A stretch of DNA of 64,000 nucleotides, taken from Diplocloster agilis. GTDB taxonomy: Bacteria > Bacillota > Clostridia > Lachnospirales > Lachnospiraceae. The stretch covers positions 248,001-312,000 of the forward strand of contig NZ_JAHQCW010000001.1 in assembly GCF_019042275.1 (NCBI RefSeq), read 5' to 3'. Shown here one piece after another: positions 45,521 through 54,283 of the stretch. Position 1 is the stretch's first letter, and every line of letters begins with the position of its first letter. The position numbers were made by a program, and so were the translations under genes. The notes beneath the pieces were generated by a model, which saw nothing but the letters and a program-made list of their open reading frames with translations, was not told the DNA's origin and searched no databases.

Positions 45521-46653
45521 ACGCTCACCACATTTCCGACCGCCATAAGAATATAGGCGATCATAATCAAAATCTGCATCCCGGTCGTGCCGAACCGTCC
45601 CAGCATGGACTCCCCTTCTTCCCCGGACGCCTTCCGGTAAGCCGGAACCACCAGGATTGCCACCAAAATAGCGATCAGGCCGCCGGCCAGCCGCATGAAT
45701 TCCATAAAACCGGCGATGGGCAAGAAGGTTAACAATAGCGAGGGAACCGTCGCTGCCACCCAGCAGGCTTTTCTCCCCCACTTCATCTGTTCCTGCACGA
45801 TATCTCCCAGCGCCAGGGAGATCGACCAGTAGGTCGTCAGCATGGCCAGAACCATGAAGACCGATCCAACCACCTGGGCCCAGGCCCCGATGCCTTTGCT
45901 CCAGCCGATCATAGCCATCTTAGTCACTTCCCCGGAGGAAATCAGGGAACACAGGGTAATTACGATGATCAGCACCAGATTATTCATCAGGCCGAGAAAT
46001 ACGGCTTTCCTGATTTTCTTCGTATCTCTGTTCAGTCCGGTTACCGCCTGGGGTATGGAAAAGAACGCGGAAAAGGCAAACATAGCCATCCCGAAATATG
46101 CCAGTCCCTGATTCCAGGTGCCGGGCGTCATCGGCAAGCCCCGCTGCGGCCGCAGCAGGGACGCTGCAGCCAGGATTCCGATCATCACAAAGATCACTGC
46201 CACCGCGGCTTTCTCGCTGACGCCTACCGCTTTTAGCCCGAACAGCACCACCACAGCCGCCGCCGCGTAGAAACACAGCCGGGATGCAGCCATCGGAATT
46301 CCTAACGCCGAATGGATGATCTCCGCCGCTCCCGCTATGTAGACCGCCAGATTTGTAAATAAAACCAGGGCCATGATTACAAAGAAGGCTATGGTCAGCG
46401 CCTTCTGGAACCGTCCCTGAAAAAGGAATCGGGAAAACACCTGGATTAACTGGGGGTTATCCCCGCTTTTGACCGCCATCTCCGCGATCATCATATGCAG
46501 GATATAGCTGGCCGCAAATGCAACGGCCAGGATCAGCAGGCTTATGGGTATCCCGTTTTTAGCCGCCAGGTAAGGCATCGCCATGACTCCGCCGCCGATT
46601 CCGTAGCCGGTGATAATGCAGGCGCTTTCCCAGGTAGTAAGCTGTTTTTTCAT
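45517..46653 (-). CDS. Aromatic amino acid permease-like transporter (AAAP/HAAAP type)
   Basis: 378 residues, about eleven membrane helices. The N-terminus MKKQLTTWESACIITGYGIG and following GGGVMAMPYLAAKNG match the tryptophan/tyrosine permease group. The frame is open further upstream, but the ATG at 46653 has a TGGAGGAAAC ribosome site. A small GCGCAG/CTGCGC hairpin lies just upstream. It overlaps the amidohydrolase gene by four bases and is separated from the MFS gene upstream by a long palindrome. Confidence 0.85.
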   Translation of the reverse strand: MKKQLTTWESACIITGYGIGGGVMAMPYLAAKNGIPISLLILAVAFAASYILHMMIAEMAVKSGDNPQLIQVFSRFLFQGRFQKALTIAFFVIMALVLFTNLAVYIAGAAEIIHSALGIPMAASRLCFYAAAAVVVLFGLKAVGVSEKAAVAVIFVMIGILAAASLLRPQRGLPMTPGTWNQGLAYFGMAMFAFSAFFSIPQAVTGLNRDTKKIRKAVFLGLMNNLVLIIVITLCSLISSGEVTKMAMIGWSKGIGAWAQVVGSVFMVLAMLTTYWSISLALGDIVQEQMKWGRKACWVAATVPSLLLTFLPIAGFMEFMRLAGGLIAILVAILVVPAYRKASGEEGESMLGRFGTTGMQILIMIAYILMAVGNVVSV

Positions 46654-46763
46654 TATATTAGTTTCCTCCAGTGGCGCAGTTGCTGCGCTTTTATTCCATA
46701 TTATAACGGTTCTCGCCCGGACAGTAAAGCCGCAATCTTTGGAAGGGGAGAATACGGCCATTT

Positions 46764-46936
46764 GAGAGGGGACTGGCACATTCCGTCAGAAAAATAAGCC
46801 TGCCAAGCTACAAATGGCGGAAGGGGCCTGTCCCCGGATGTCGGCTCAATTCGAGTCAACTTCCGGGGACAGGCCCCTTCCGCCATTTGTAGCTTGGCAG
46901 GCTTATTCTTCTGACGGAATGTGCCAGTCCCCTCTC
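46764..46936. repeat. Large palindromic element with 74-bp arms
   Basis: Arms 46764-46837 and 46863-46936 are complementary with one mismatch, separated by 25 bases. The arms begin GAGAGGGGACTGGCAC and end GGGGCCTGTCCCCGG, so the tips contain GGGG-CC-TGTCCCC blocks like those of the other palindromes in the window. The right arm contains the stop codon and about ten C-terminal codons of the MFS gene. It has no gene of its own and resembles a non-autonomous palindromic (REP/MITE-like) element. Confidence 0.85.
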
Positions 46937-48084
46937 AGATAGCGGTATAACATGAGAATGGAGGCGACGGCCAGGCCGGCCAGAGCGGCCATCAGCAGAT
47001 AGGAGGCGCGCACTCCGAATAACTGAAGCGACCATCCCATGAGCACCGGAAACAATGCGCCTCCGGCTCCGCAGGCCGAGGCCATAAGGCCGGTAACCGC
47101 TCCGGTCCTCCCGGGGTATTCCTCCGCAGCGATTCCCATAAGGGCCGGCCACACCGGCCCATAGAAAATCCCCATCAGGAAGAACATAAGCGTTACCACA
47201 GACAGATCCGAGACAAAATATAAGCCGGCCAGAAGCATCATCGATCCGATATAACAGATCAAAAGCAACTTGCGTTTCAGCCGGTACAGGATTCCTGAAA
47301 CGATTCTGGAAAGAATCATTGCCGACCAGAACGCCGCTATCACTCCGGACGCTTTCCCGGTAATCTGTAAATCCAATTCTAAAAAGGTATCGGCAAAATA
47401 GCCGGTCCCATTTTCGATTCCCACATAAATGACCATCGCAAATATGAGACAGCCCATGACCAGATCCGGCCGAAACCGGCGTTCCTTATTTTCATTTTTC
47501 CCGGCCGGTACGGCCTCACGCCGCAGAGGCCGCACCTTCGTACAAAGCAGCGGTATCAGCATACAGGCGTACAGCCCTGCCGGCATCAAAAACGTCAGTC
47601 TCCAGTCCATTCCAAACCTGCGGATGCCATAGTCCACCAGCAGCGGACCGGCTACCGCCCCCAGGCTGAAGCAGCTCTGGGTAAGGCTGATGTATCCTCC
47701 GGCCTTTTGGGCAAATTGATCCGTCAGGACCGCCGTCGCCGTACTCTCGCAGACACTGTACCCGGACCCCAGTACAAAGATGCCGGTAAGCACCGCCCCA
47801 TAACCCGGAGCCGCTATAATCAGCAGGCAGCCGGCCAGGAATACCAGCATGGCTCCCAGAATGACATATTTCTTTCCCCACCGGTCCGAACATTTTCCAA
47901 AGATCAGCGGCATCAGCATAATCGCTCCGTATTGGGCGCCGATCATAAGGCCCATGGACGACGTTGATATCCGGAATTCTTTTGCCATTTGGAGTACCGA
48001 CAGCTGAAATCCTCCGGTCTCCACACCCAGGCCCAGCAATAATACGCAGACCACCGGAAATAACATTTTTTCTTTGTTTTTCAT
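46903..48084 (-). CDS. MFS transporter
   Basis: 393 residues with about twelve membrane helices. Motif-A-like FGKCSDRWGKKYVILGAM between helices 2 and 3; a family member of the sugar/anion or drug-type MFS. It follows the M24 hydrolase gene by five bases, with the ribosome site inside the latter's stop region (TGTAGGAAAA). The last ten residues (LRGDWHIPSEE) and the stop codon are encoded by the palindromic element, so the original C-terminus has probably been replaced. As part of cassette 1 it may export a product of the imported compound. Confidence 0.88.
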   Translation of the reverse strand: MKNKEKMLFPVVCVLLLGLGVETGGFQLSVLQMAKEFRISTSSMGLMIGAQYGAIMLMPLIFGKCSDRWGKKYVILGAMLVFLAGCLLIIAAPGYGAVLTGIFVLGSGYSVCESTATAVLTDQFAQKAGGYISLTQSCFSLGAVAGPLLVDYGIRRFGMDWRLTFLMPAGLYACMLIPLLCTKVRPLRREAVPAGKNENKERRFRPDLVMGCLIFAMVIYVGIENGTGYFADTFLELDLQITGKASGVIAAFWSAMILSRIVSGILYRLKRKLLLICYIGSMMLLAGLYFVSDLSVVTLMFFLMGIFYGPVWPALMGIAAEEYPGRTGAVTGLMASACGAGGALFPVLMGWSLQLFGVRASYLLMAALAGLAVASILMLYRYLRGDWHIPSEE

Positions 48085-48089
48085 TTTTC

Positions 48090-49268
48090 CTACAGAATCT
48101 CTATCACTTCCCTGCGGTAGTCAGAGAAGGATTCGGCGCCGTCCTTTGTGACCAGGAAGCCGTCCTCGATCCGCATACCGATCTGCCTTTCGTCATCTCC
48201 CAGGTATACGCAGGTACAAAAGGTCATTCCCTCTTCCAGCAGATAGTCGGAGTTGGACTCGATCCACGGATACTCCCCTTCCATCAGGCCGGTACCATGG
48301 CAGGGGCCATAGAGTATATGTCCGTCATAGCCCAGCTCTTTTAACGTCCGGTAGTGGGCGTCGCTCACCGCTCCCGCGTTGACGCCGGCCCTGACGGTCT
48401 CAAGGATCGCCCGCTGGGCGGCTAAGCCTGCTTCGATCAGGCCTCTTTGTACTTCATTCGCTTTCCCGATCACGACCGGACGGCCCATCGTGGAGGCGTA
48501 GCCTTCATAGCGGGTCCCGATCTGAATATGAACCAGATCGCCCGGCTCTATCACTTTATTCCGGCACCTGCTGATAGCCTGGTTGGAACCTTTGCCGGTC
48601 AGGATCCAGAACGGATAGGCCTCGCCCTCTCCGCCTTCCTCATATATTACAGACATGGCGATACCCTTCACCTGATTTTCCGTCATACCCGCATGGATCT
48701 GCTCCACTACTTTTTTCATGGCCAGCTGCGTGATCCGATAGGCTTCCCGCATGCAGGCGATCTCCGCCGGCGACTTATGCGCCCGGATCTTTGATACCAT
48801 CAGGTCGGCTTTCACAAGCTCCGGATTTCCCACCTCCGGGAGAGCATCGGTCAATGCCTGATAGATCACCTGTGTAATCAGGCAGGAACCCGCTATGCCC
48901 ATTTTATGTAACTGCTTGCCGCCTGCTGCTTCCCGGATCACCGATACGAAGTCGTCCAGTTTCGCTCCGGGATATTCCGGCTCGGAAGATTCCCGGAAAC
49001 AGAGAAGCTTGCGGATCTTTGGTATTCTGGACACATCTCCGGCGAAAGTACCGCTCTCCGGCCCTATAATCAGCAAAGGCTCTCCCTCGGCCGCCATCAG
49101 CACGCCCGCCGATTCAAAAGACGGCCAGTAATCGGAATAATACCTCACATACTGGGGTTCCGCTTCGTTTCCATAGGCCAAGAGCAAATCCAAGCCTTCC
49201 TGTTTCATCATTTCCTGCGTTTTTCGGATTCTCTCTTGGAATTCCTGATCTTCAATTCTGATTCTCAT
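48090..49268 (-). CDS. M24 (creatinase/prolidase) family hydrolase lacking metal aspartates, cassette 1
   Basis: 392 residues: N-terminal creatinase-type domain (about 1-160) and C-terminal pita-bread domain (about 165-390). In metallo-members the ligands are D, D, H, E, E. Here the aligned positions are Q249 (HIQIGTRYEGY), T260 (YASTMGRP), H324 (GPCHGTGL), C353 (GMTFCTCVYL) and E368 (GMRIEDGF). Three of five are replaced, as in non-metallo creatinase-like members, so it is unlikely to be an ordinary Xaa-Pro peptidase. The ribosome site is GTGAGGAGCTAAAC. It follows the cassette 1 receptor after a strong hairpin. It probably cleaves a C-N bond in the imported ligand. Confidence 0.85.
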   Translation of the reverse strand: MRIRIEDQEFQERIRKTQEMMKQEGLDLLLAYGNEAEPQYVRYYSDYWPSFESAGVLMAAEGEPLLIIGPESGTFAGDVSRIPKIRKLLCFRESSEPEYPGAKLDDFVSVIREAAGGKQLHKMGIAGSCLITQVIYQALTDALPEVGNPELVKADLMVSKIRAHKSPAEIACMREAYRITQLAMKKVVEQIHAGMTENQVKGIAMSVIYEEGGEGEAYPFWILTGKGSNQAISRCRNKVIEPGDLVHIQIGTRYEGYASTMGRPVVIGKANEVQRGLIEAGLAAQRAILETVRAGVNAGAVSDAHYRTLKELGYDGHILYGPCHGTGLMEGEYPWIESNSDYLLEEGMTFCTCVYLGDDERQIGMRIEDGFLVTKDGAESFSDYRREVIEIL

Positions 49269-49291
49269 AGTTTAGCTCCTCACTTTTTACA

Positions 49292-49324
49292 AAGGCCGCC
49301 GTACCTGGATCGGACGGCGGCCTT
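49292..49324 (-). terminator. Strong hairpin after the cassette 1 receptor gene
   Basis: AAGGCCGCCGT (49292-49302) pairs perfectly with ACGGCGGCCTT (49314-49324). On the minus strand no long T-run follows, so it may act as a partial terminator or a stabiliser that raises receptor mRNA above downstream genes. Confidence 0.6.
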
Positions 49325-49344
49325 CTCTTTTTTATAAAATGTTT

Positions 49345-50406
49345 TTAGAAATCAAATTCATCCACATTTTCCGTCGTAATGTCCAGTAATTCCGTCATGA
49401 TAATCTGGTCGTCTTTTACTTCCACCACTCCGACTTCCGGCACATCCTGTCCATCTTCGATTTTTCCGCCGTCTAACAGGGTCTTTGCCGTGTATACCGC
49501 CAGATATCCAAGCTTACCGGGATGCCAGATATTGGCTTCCTGCATGGACCCGTCCTCCAGATACGATTTTGCCGCAGACGCTTCCACCACGCCGGTTACG
49601 ATGACTTCGCCGTTCTTTCCCGCTTCTCCCACTGCCTGTGCGGCTGCCGGAGGCGCAGGTGTGGTCACGCCGAGCACGCCCTTTAATTCCGGATATGCGG
49701 TCATCAGGTTCTGGGTGATCGAGTAGGCTTTGGACTGGTCATCATCACAGGGTTCGTAAGCTACCCGGTTCATGTCCGGATAATTGGCTTCCTGATACTC
49801 CGTGGCGTACTTCGCCCATGCGGAACAGTTCTGCGCGGTCAGCACGCTTGTAATGATCGCATAGTCCCCTTTGCCGCCCATATAGTTGGCGAACCGCTCC
49901 ATCAGATGCTCTCCCAATACCTGTTCCGAACAGCAGTTGACATAGACTTCCCGCAGATCGGTATTATTCACATCCGAATCCCAGGTAACCACCAGAATAC
50001 CGGCTTCCTTAGCCTGCTCCAGAACCGGTTCAATAGCGCTGGCATCTAACGGGGAGATCGCGATACAGTCAACCCCCTTGGTGATCATATCCTGTACGAT
50101 ATTCGCCTGGCTGGCCGCGTCCCCGGTCGTGGGGCCGGTATAAATCACTTCACAGCCCAGATCTTCCGCTGCTTTTTGTCCCCAGGTTCCAGACGTCTCA
50201 AAGTAGGGTATTCCCACCTGCTGGGGAATCAGCGCTATGGTATAACCGCCGGAATCTTTCGCCGCCCCGGAATCATTTCCCTGGTTTTCACTCACCTGCG
50301 CATCCGTATTTGCCGCAGCCTCATTAGACGAATCCCCTTTACCGCACCCGCTTAGCAGTCCCGCGCACATCCCCATAACCAGTAACCATACAATCCCTTT
50401 TCTCAT
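49345..50406 (-). CDS. LsrB/RhaS-like sugar-type substrate-binding lipoprotein, cassette 1
   Basis: 353 residues. Lipobox LSGC with C21, a Ser/Asn/Asp-rich linker, then a periplasmic-binding-protein-4 fold. The sequence parallels LsrB (IPQQVGIPYF, VVTWDSDV, TPAPPAAAQAVGEAG, and a terminal TENVDEFDF). Of the AI-2 contacts in LsrB, the WDSD aspartate and the glutamine (here in AQN) remain, but the lysine of IPKLVG is Q and the aspartate before the glutamine is A. So the fold is LsrB-like while AI-2 binding is doubtful. Its ribosome site is AAGGAGGCTTTAC. First cassette: receptor after both permeases. Confidence 0.88.
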   Translation of the reverse strand: MRKGIVWLLVMGMCAGLLSGCGKGDSSNEAAANTDAQVSENQGNDSGAAKDSGGYTIALIPQQVGIPYFETSGTWGQKAAEDLGCEVIYTGPTTGDAASQANIVQDMITKGVDCIAISPLDASAIEPVLEQAKEAGILVVTWDSDVNNTDLREVYVNCCSEQVLGEHLMERFANYMGGKGDYAIITSVLTAQNCSAWAKYATEYQEANYPDMNRVAYEPCDDDQSKAYSITQNLMTAYPELKGVLGVTTPAPPAAAQAVGEAGKNGEVIVTGVVEASAAKSYLEDGSMQEANIWHPGKLGYLAVYTAKTLLDGGKIEDGQDVPEVGVVEVKDDQIIMTELLDITTENVDEFDF

Positions 50407-50508
50407 AGTAAAGCCTCCTTCATGTTTTATATGTAGTTTGTTTCTACCTTTAGTTTTGCTGTTTCCCAGCTCTTCCTTTATGCTACAGAGTCATAAGCAT
50501 CCCTGATT

Positions 50509-51495
50509 TTATTCGCTTGCCGCTTTTTTCCCAGCCATTTTCTTCAGATGCAGCTTGCTGTTCTCCGTGATCTTATTAAATACCACCACCAGAACCAGGA
50601 TGCTTCCGGTTGCCAGCTGCTGCCAGAAGGATGAGATCCCCGCCAGATTCATGATATTGCTGATCATGGCGAAGATCAGCACGCCGACCACGGTCCCTCC
50701 GACTCCGCCGATTCCTCCGTCTATGCTGGTTCCGCCCAGAACTACGGCGGAGATGCAGGGCATCAGGAAAGAGTAGCCCATATCCGCTCTGGCCGTAGCC
50801 ACCCGGGACACCTGTATATTTCCTGCGATGCAGCACAGAACGGAACAGGTAATATAGGCCAGGAACAATACTTTTACCGTACGGATACCGGAATAGGCGC
50901 TGGCTTTGATATTATTTCCGATCGCAAACAGATGCTTACCGAACACTTTTTTCTTCAGAATAACCGCCAGCACAATGGTCAGCAGGATCAGGATAACCGC
51001 CTGTAACGGCAGTCCCGCCAGTTTGTCCTGTCCCAGGAAGTAAAACTCCCTCGGTATATTGGAAATGGAATTTCCCTTACTTAAGACCAGCGCAGCTCCG
51101 TAGAAGAACATCTGGGTTCCCAGGGTGGCGATCATGGGAGGTATCCCGATCAACGCTACCAGGGAGGCATTCAGACAGCCGCAGGCCACAGCTGCCGCCA
51201 GGCTGATTAACAATGCCAGCGGAATCGGCATGCCTGAAGTCAGGCACAGGCCCGAGACTACCGCGCAAAGCCCCATGGTGGTACCCGACGCCAAATCATT
51301 GCCGCCGGTGATAATCACGATGGTCAGCCCTAACGCCATGATCCCCATTTCCGACATCTGCTGGAAGATCGACAGGATGTTTTTCATTGTCAGGAAGTTT
51401 TCATTGACCACGGTGCCGATGAGGACTATCCCCAGAAATGCCGCCGTCAACACGATCCCGTTCAGCGAAAACCTGAATTTTTTAATCTTTTCCAT
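50509..51495 (-). CDS. RbsC/LsrC-D-type ABC permease, cassette 1
   Basis: 328 residues, about nine to ten membrane helices, branched-chain-permease fold. The conserved cytoplasmic loop reads AYSGIRTVKVLFLAY and the glycine-rich segment AVVLGGTSIDGGIGGVGG is typical of CUT2 permeases. A TAGGAGGAAGTTCAA ribosome site precedes the ATG, 12 bases after the companion permease. Confidence 0.92.
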   Translation of the reverse strand: MEKIKKFRFSLNGIVLTAAFLGIVLIGTVVNENFLTMKNILSIFQQMSEMGIMALGLTIVIITGGNDLASGTTMGLCAVVSGLCLTSGMPIPLALLISLAAAVACGCLNASLVALIGIPPMIATLGTQMFFYGAALVLSKGNSISNIPREFYFLGQDKLAGLPLQAVILILLTIVLAVILKKKVFGKHLFAIGNNIKASAYSGIRTVKVLFLAYITCSVLCCIAGNIQVSRVATARADMGYSFLMPCISAVVLGGTSIDGGIGGVGGTVVGVLIFAMISNIMNLAGISSFWQQLATGSILVLVVVFNKITENSKLHLKKMAGKKAASE

Positions 51496-51507
51496 TTGAA
51501 CTTCCTC

Positions 51508-52470
51508 CTAATCTATCTCTATCATCTGCTTCCTGGAATCCGCTTTTTTCTTACGCAGCACGTCTATGGTTACCGTTACGATAATAATCAGTCCGTACAC
51601 CAGCTTTTGCCAGTAAGTGGGAACATGGGCGACTACCAGGCCATTTTCAATTACGCCCATCATCAGTACGCCGATCACCGTCCCGCCGATGGTCCCATAA
51701 CCGCCCAGGATGTTCGTTCCGCCGATGACGGCCGCCGCGATGACATTCATCTCCCAGCCGTTGGACCCGGAGGGCTGGCAGTTGCCCAGGATGCTGTCCA
51801 GCACCAGGCCCGCCGCGCCGCACAGAACACCGGTGTACGTGTAAGTCAGGAATACTGTCTTTTTAAGATTCACACCCGCGTACCGGGCCGCCTCCCGGTT
51901 ACCGCCCATGGCATAGATGGAACGGCCGAAATACGTATGTTTGAGTATGTAAGCTGAGATCAGGAAGATCAGCAGCGCGTACACTACCGGAAGCGGAATC
52001 CCAAACACCGTACTGGAAAATCCGGTGAACCACTTGGGCAGGTTCATTAACCACCGGCCGTTGGTAAAAACCAGGATAATTCCCCGGTAGATACTGTTGG
52101 TACCAAGCGTGATGATAATCGGGTGGATGTCAAATTTGGAAATCAGCGCCCCGTTAACCGCTCCGGTAACCAGCCCGATCAGAAGCGCAGCCAGAACGAT
52201 GGTCACCGGGTTCCCCAAAGGCGTTTCCGCCAGCAGCGCAAGCCATGTAGCGGAAAACATCATCTGGCTCGCCACGGAGACATCGATGCCGGCCGTGATC
52301 AGCACGAAGGTCATACCGGCCGCCATGATACCCATCGCCGTATTGCTGACCAGCACATTTTTGATATTGGTATAGGATAAAAATGTAGGCGAATAAATCG
52401 TCAAACCGATACACAGAGCCACCAGGATCAGAAATACACTGGTTTCTCTTCTCTCCAACAGCTTTTTCAT
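51508..52470 (-). CDS. RbsC/LsrC-D-type ABC permease, cassette 1 (second subunit)
   Basis: 320 residues with the same fold: GGNREAARYAGVNLKKTVFL loop and AAVIGGTNILGGYGTIGG glycine-rich segment. It starts four bases inside the ATPase gene (ATG overlapping TGA) after a GGGGAGGTGAAGGC ribosome site. Two different permeases in one cassette is the LsrC/LsrD or RhaP/RhaQ arrangement rather than the single permease of ribose systems. Confidence 0.92.
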   Translation of the reverse strand: MKKLLERRETSVFLILVALCIGLTIYSPTFLSYTNIKNVLVSNTAMGIMAAGMTFVLITAGIDVSVASQMMFSATWLALLAETPLGNPVTIVLAALLIGLVTGAVNGALISKFDIHPIIITLGTNSIYRGIILVFTNGRWLMNLPKWFTGFSSTVFGIPLPVVYALLIFLISAYILKHTYFGRSIYAMGGNREAARYAGVNLKKTVFLTYTYTGVLCGAAGLVLDSILGNCQPSGSNGWEMNVIAAAVIGGTNILGGYGTIGGTVIGVLMMGVIENGLVVAHVPTYWQKLVYGLIIIVTVTIDVLRKKKADSRKQMIEID

Positions 52471-53966
52471 GCCTTCACCTCCCCGAGAATTGCCTTTTCC
52501 ATCATCAGGTTCTGATCTCCGTCCCTGGTGGAATCTTCATGCACGATCCGGCCGTGTCTCATGACGATCACCCGGTCGCTGAGCGCAAACACTTCCTGCC
52601 ATTCGGAAGATACCATGATAATGGCCATGCCTTGTTTCGCCAGACTTTTCAGAAGCTTGTGTATCTCCGTCTTGGACGCGATGTCCACGCCGTGGGTCGG
52701 TTCGTCGATGATCAGGATATCCGGCTTTGTCACCAGCCATTTGGCCACCGCGATCTTCTGCTGATTCCCGCCGCTGAAGTTTTTCGCCATCTTATAGATC
52801 TGGCCGGGCCTGATATTCAGGGTATTTACATATTCCCCGGATATCCCCGCCCTTTTCCGGCTGCTGATGAATCTGGATTTGCCCAGCATCTGGTTTAAGA
52901 TCGACAAGGTGATGTTATCTTCCATTGACATATTCAAAATAAGCCCTTCGTGATGCCGGTCTTCCGGTATAAACGCGATCTTATGCTTCATAGCCTGAGT
53001 TACATTTTTCAATTCCGCCTTTTGTCCGTGTATCAGGATCTCACCCTGGTCCGGCGGGTTCAGCCCGAACAGGGCCTTGACCGTCTCGCTTCTTCCGGCG
53101 CCCACCAGGCCGGTAAAGGCCAGGATCTCACCTTTATGTAATGTAAAGGAGATATCTTTGAAATTCCCCTCTTTGGAAATGTTCCGGACCTCCAGGACTT
53201 TCTCCGCCGCGTAGGATTCCTGATTCAGGGCTTCATAGGTCACCGACCGGCCCACCATCATCTGCACCAGTGTGCTCTCATTAAGCTCACCGATATCCTT
53301 GCAGCCCACATATTTTCCGTCTTTTAATACCGTCACCCGGTCGGAGACTTCGAATACCTCGTCCAGCTTATGGCTGATAAAAAGAATCGCAATGTTTTCT
53401 TTTTTCAGCTTGCGTATGATCTCATAGAGCATCCGTACCTCGCTGAAGGATAAGGCCGCGGTCGGCTCATCCATGATAAGCAGGCGGGAGCTCAGCGAAA
53501 TCGCCCTTGCGATAGCCACCAGCTGCTGCTTCGCCACACTTAAGTTGCCCAGCAGTTCATGAATGTCCATCTGCACTTCCAACCGCTTCAACGCCTCAAC
53601 GGCGATCCGGTCACATTCCTTCCAGTCCACCTTGCCGTTCTTCGACCGCCCCAGATAAATATTCTCTGCCACGGTCAGGTTCGGGAACAGACTCAAATCC
53701 TGGTGGATCGCATTAATACCATGTTTGATGCTGGCATGGACATTGGGGAACTGTACCTCTTCCCCGTCCATCAGGATCCTGGCCCCCGGGTCCGGCTGCT
53801 GTACTCCGGATATAATCTTAATCAATGTTGATTTACCGGCACCGTTCTCTCCCATCAGCGCATGTACTTCTCCTTCCCGGATATCCAGCCGGACCTGGTC
53901 CAGGGCTTTTACGCCCGGAAATGTCATACTCACGTCCGACATTTCTAAAAAGACATGCTCACTCAT
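52467..53966 (-). CDS. CUT2 sugar ABC ATPase with two nucleotide-binding domains, cassette 1
   Basis: 499 residues. First domain: GENGAGKST Walker A and LLIMDEPTAALS Walker B with an altered signature (NLSVAKQQ). Second domain: degenerate Walker A GLVGAGRSE, canonical signature FSGGNQQKIAVAKWL and ILIIDEPTHGVD. RbsA/LsrA family. A CAAGGGAGGCAAAAG ribosome site supports the start. First gene transcribed from the promoter that carries two LacI-type operators. Confidence 0.95.
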   Translation of the reverse strand: MSEHVFLEMSDVSMTFPGVKALDQVRLDIREGEVHALMGENGAGKSTLIKIISGVQQPDPGARILMDGEEVQFPNVHASIKHGINAIHQDLSLFPNLTVAENIYLGRSKNGKVDWKECDRIAVEALKRLEVQMDIHELLGNLSVAKQQLVAIARAISLSSRLLIMDEPTAALSFSEVRMLYEIIRKLKKENIAILFISHKLDEVFEVSDRVTVLKDGKYVGCKDIGELNESTLVQMMVGRSVTYEALNQESYAAEKVLEVRNISKEGNFKDISFTLHKGEILAFTGLVGAGRSETVKALFGLNPPDQGEILIHGQKAELKNVTQAMKHKIAFIPEDRHHEGLILNMSMEDNITLSILNQMLGKSRFISSRKRAGISGEYVNTLNIRPGQIYKMAKNFSGGNQQKIAVAKWLVTKPDILIIDEPTHGVDIASKTEIHKLLKSLAKQGMAIIMVSSEWQEVFALSDRVIVMRHGRIVHEDSTRDGDQNLMMEKAILGEVKA

Positions 53967-54020
53967 TCTTTTGCCTCCCTTGATTCCTAATCACTGAATG
54001 TTAATTATGAAAATTTATTT

Positions 54021-54069
54021 ACTCGAGTACCTTTACTTGCATTTTAGGTTACTCGAGTATATATGTCAA
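54021..54069 (-). promoter_or_regulatory. Promoter and two LacI-type operators of cassette 1
   Basis: On the minus strand TTGACA (54064-54069), 17-base spacer and TAAAAT (54041-54046). One ACTCGAGT palindrome (54051-54058) lies inside the spacer and a second (54021-54028) lies 30 bp away, downstream of the start. The same palindrome occurs at the repressor's own promoter (55304-55311). The layout suits repression by looping or roadblock. Confidence 0.88.
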
Positions 54070-54195
54070 CTCCTTTTTTGCAATTTGTATAATTTATATA
54101 AAATTTTGATTAAATTTATGTGTATTTTTCACAATTAAAAAAGAGTTTCGCTTGCGAAACTCTCCGGCTGCAATATGCCACACCGCGGCAGCTAT

Positions 54196-54283
54196 TCAAA
54201 AGGGGACATGTCCATTCCGGTTTGGGACATGTTCATTTCAGAATGGACATGTCCCAAACCGGAATGGACATGTCCCCTTTTGA
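54196..54283. repeat. Palindromic element B built on GGGGACATGTCC
   Basis: 42-bp arms (54196-54237 and 54242-54283) complementary with one mismatch and a four-base centre. The arms contain two ACATGTCC blocks each. The right arm ends at the base before the LacI stop codon. A/T-rich outer ends would let it terminate transcription in both directions. Related to the element at 14778-14872. Confidence 0.88.

Noticed and set aside
43919-45781. Longer amidohydrolase start at 45781
   Set aside because: The first 87 residues lie within the permease gene in another frame, and the ATGA overlap at 45517-45520 identifies the true start.
49345-53966. A canonical Lsr AI-2 uptake operon
   Set aside because: Receptor contacts are altered and the kinase and processing genes lsrK, lsrF and lsrG are absent.
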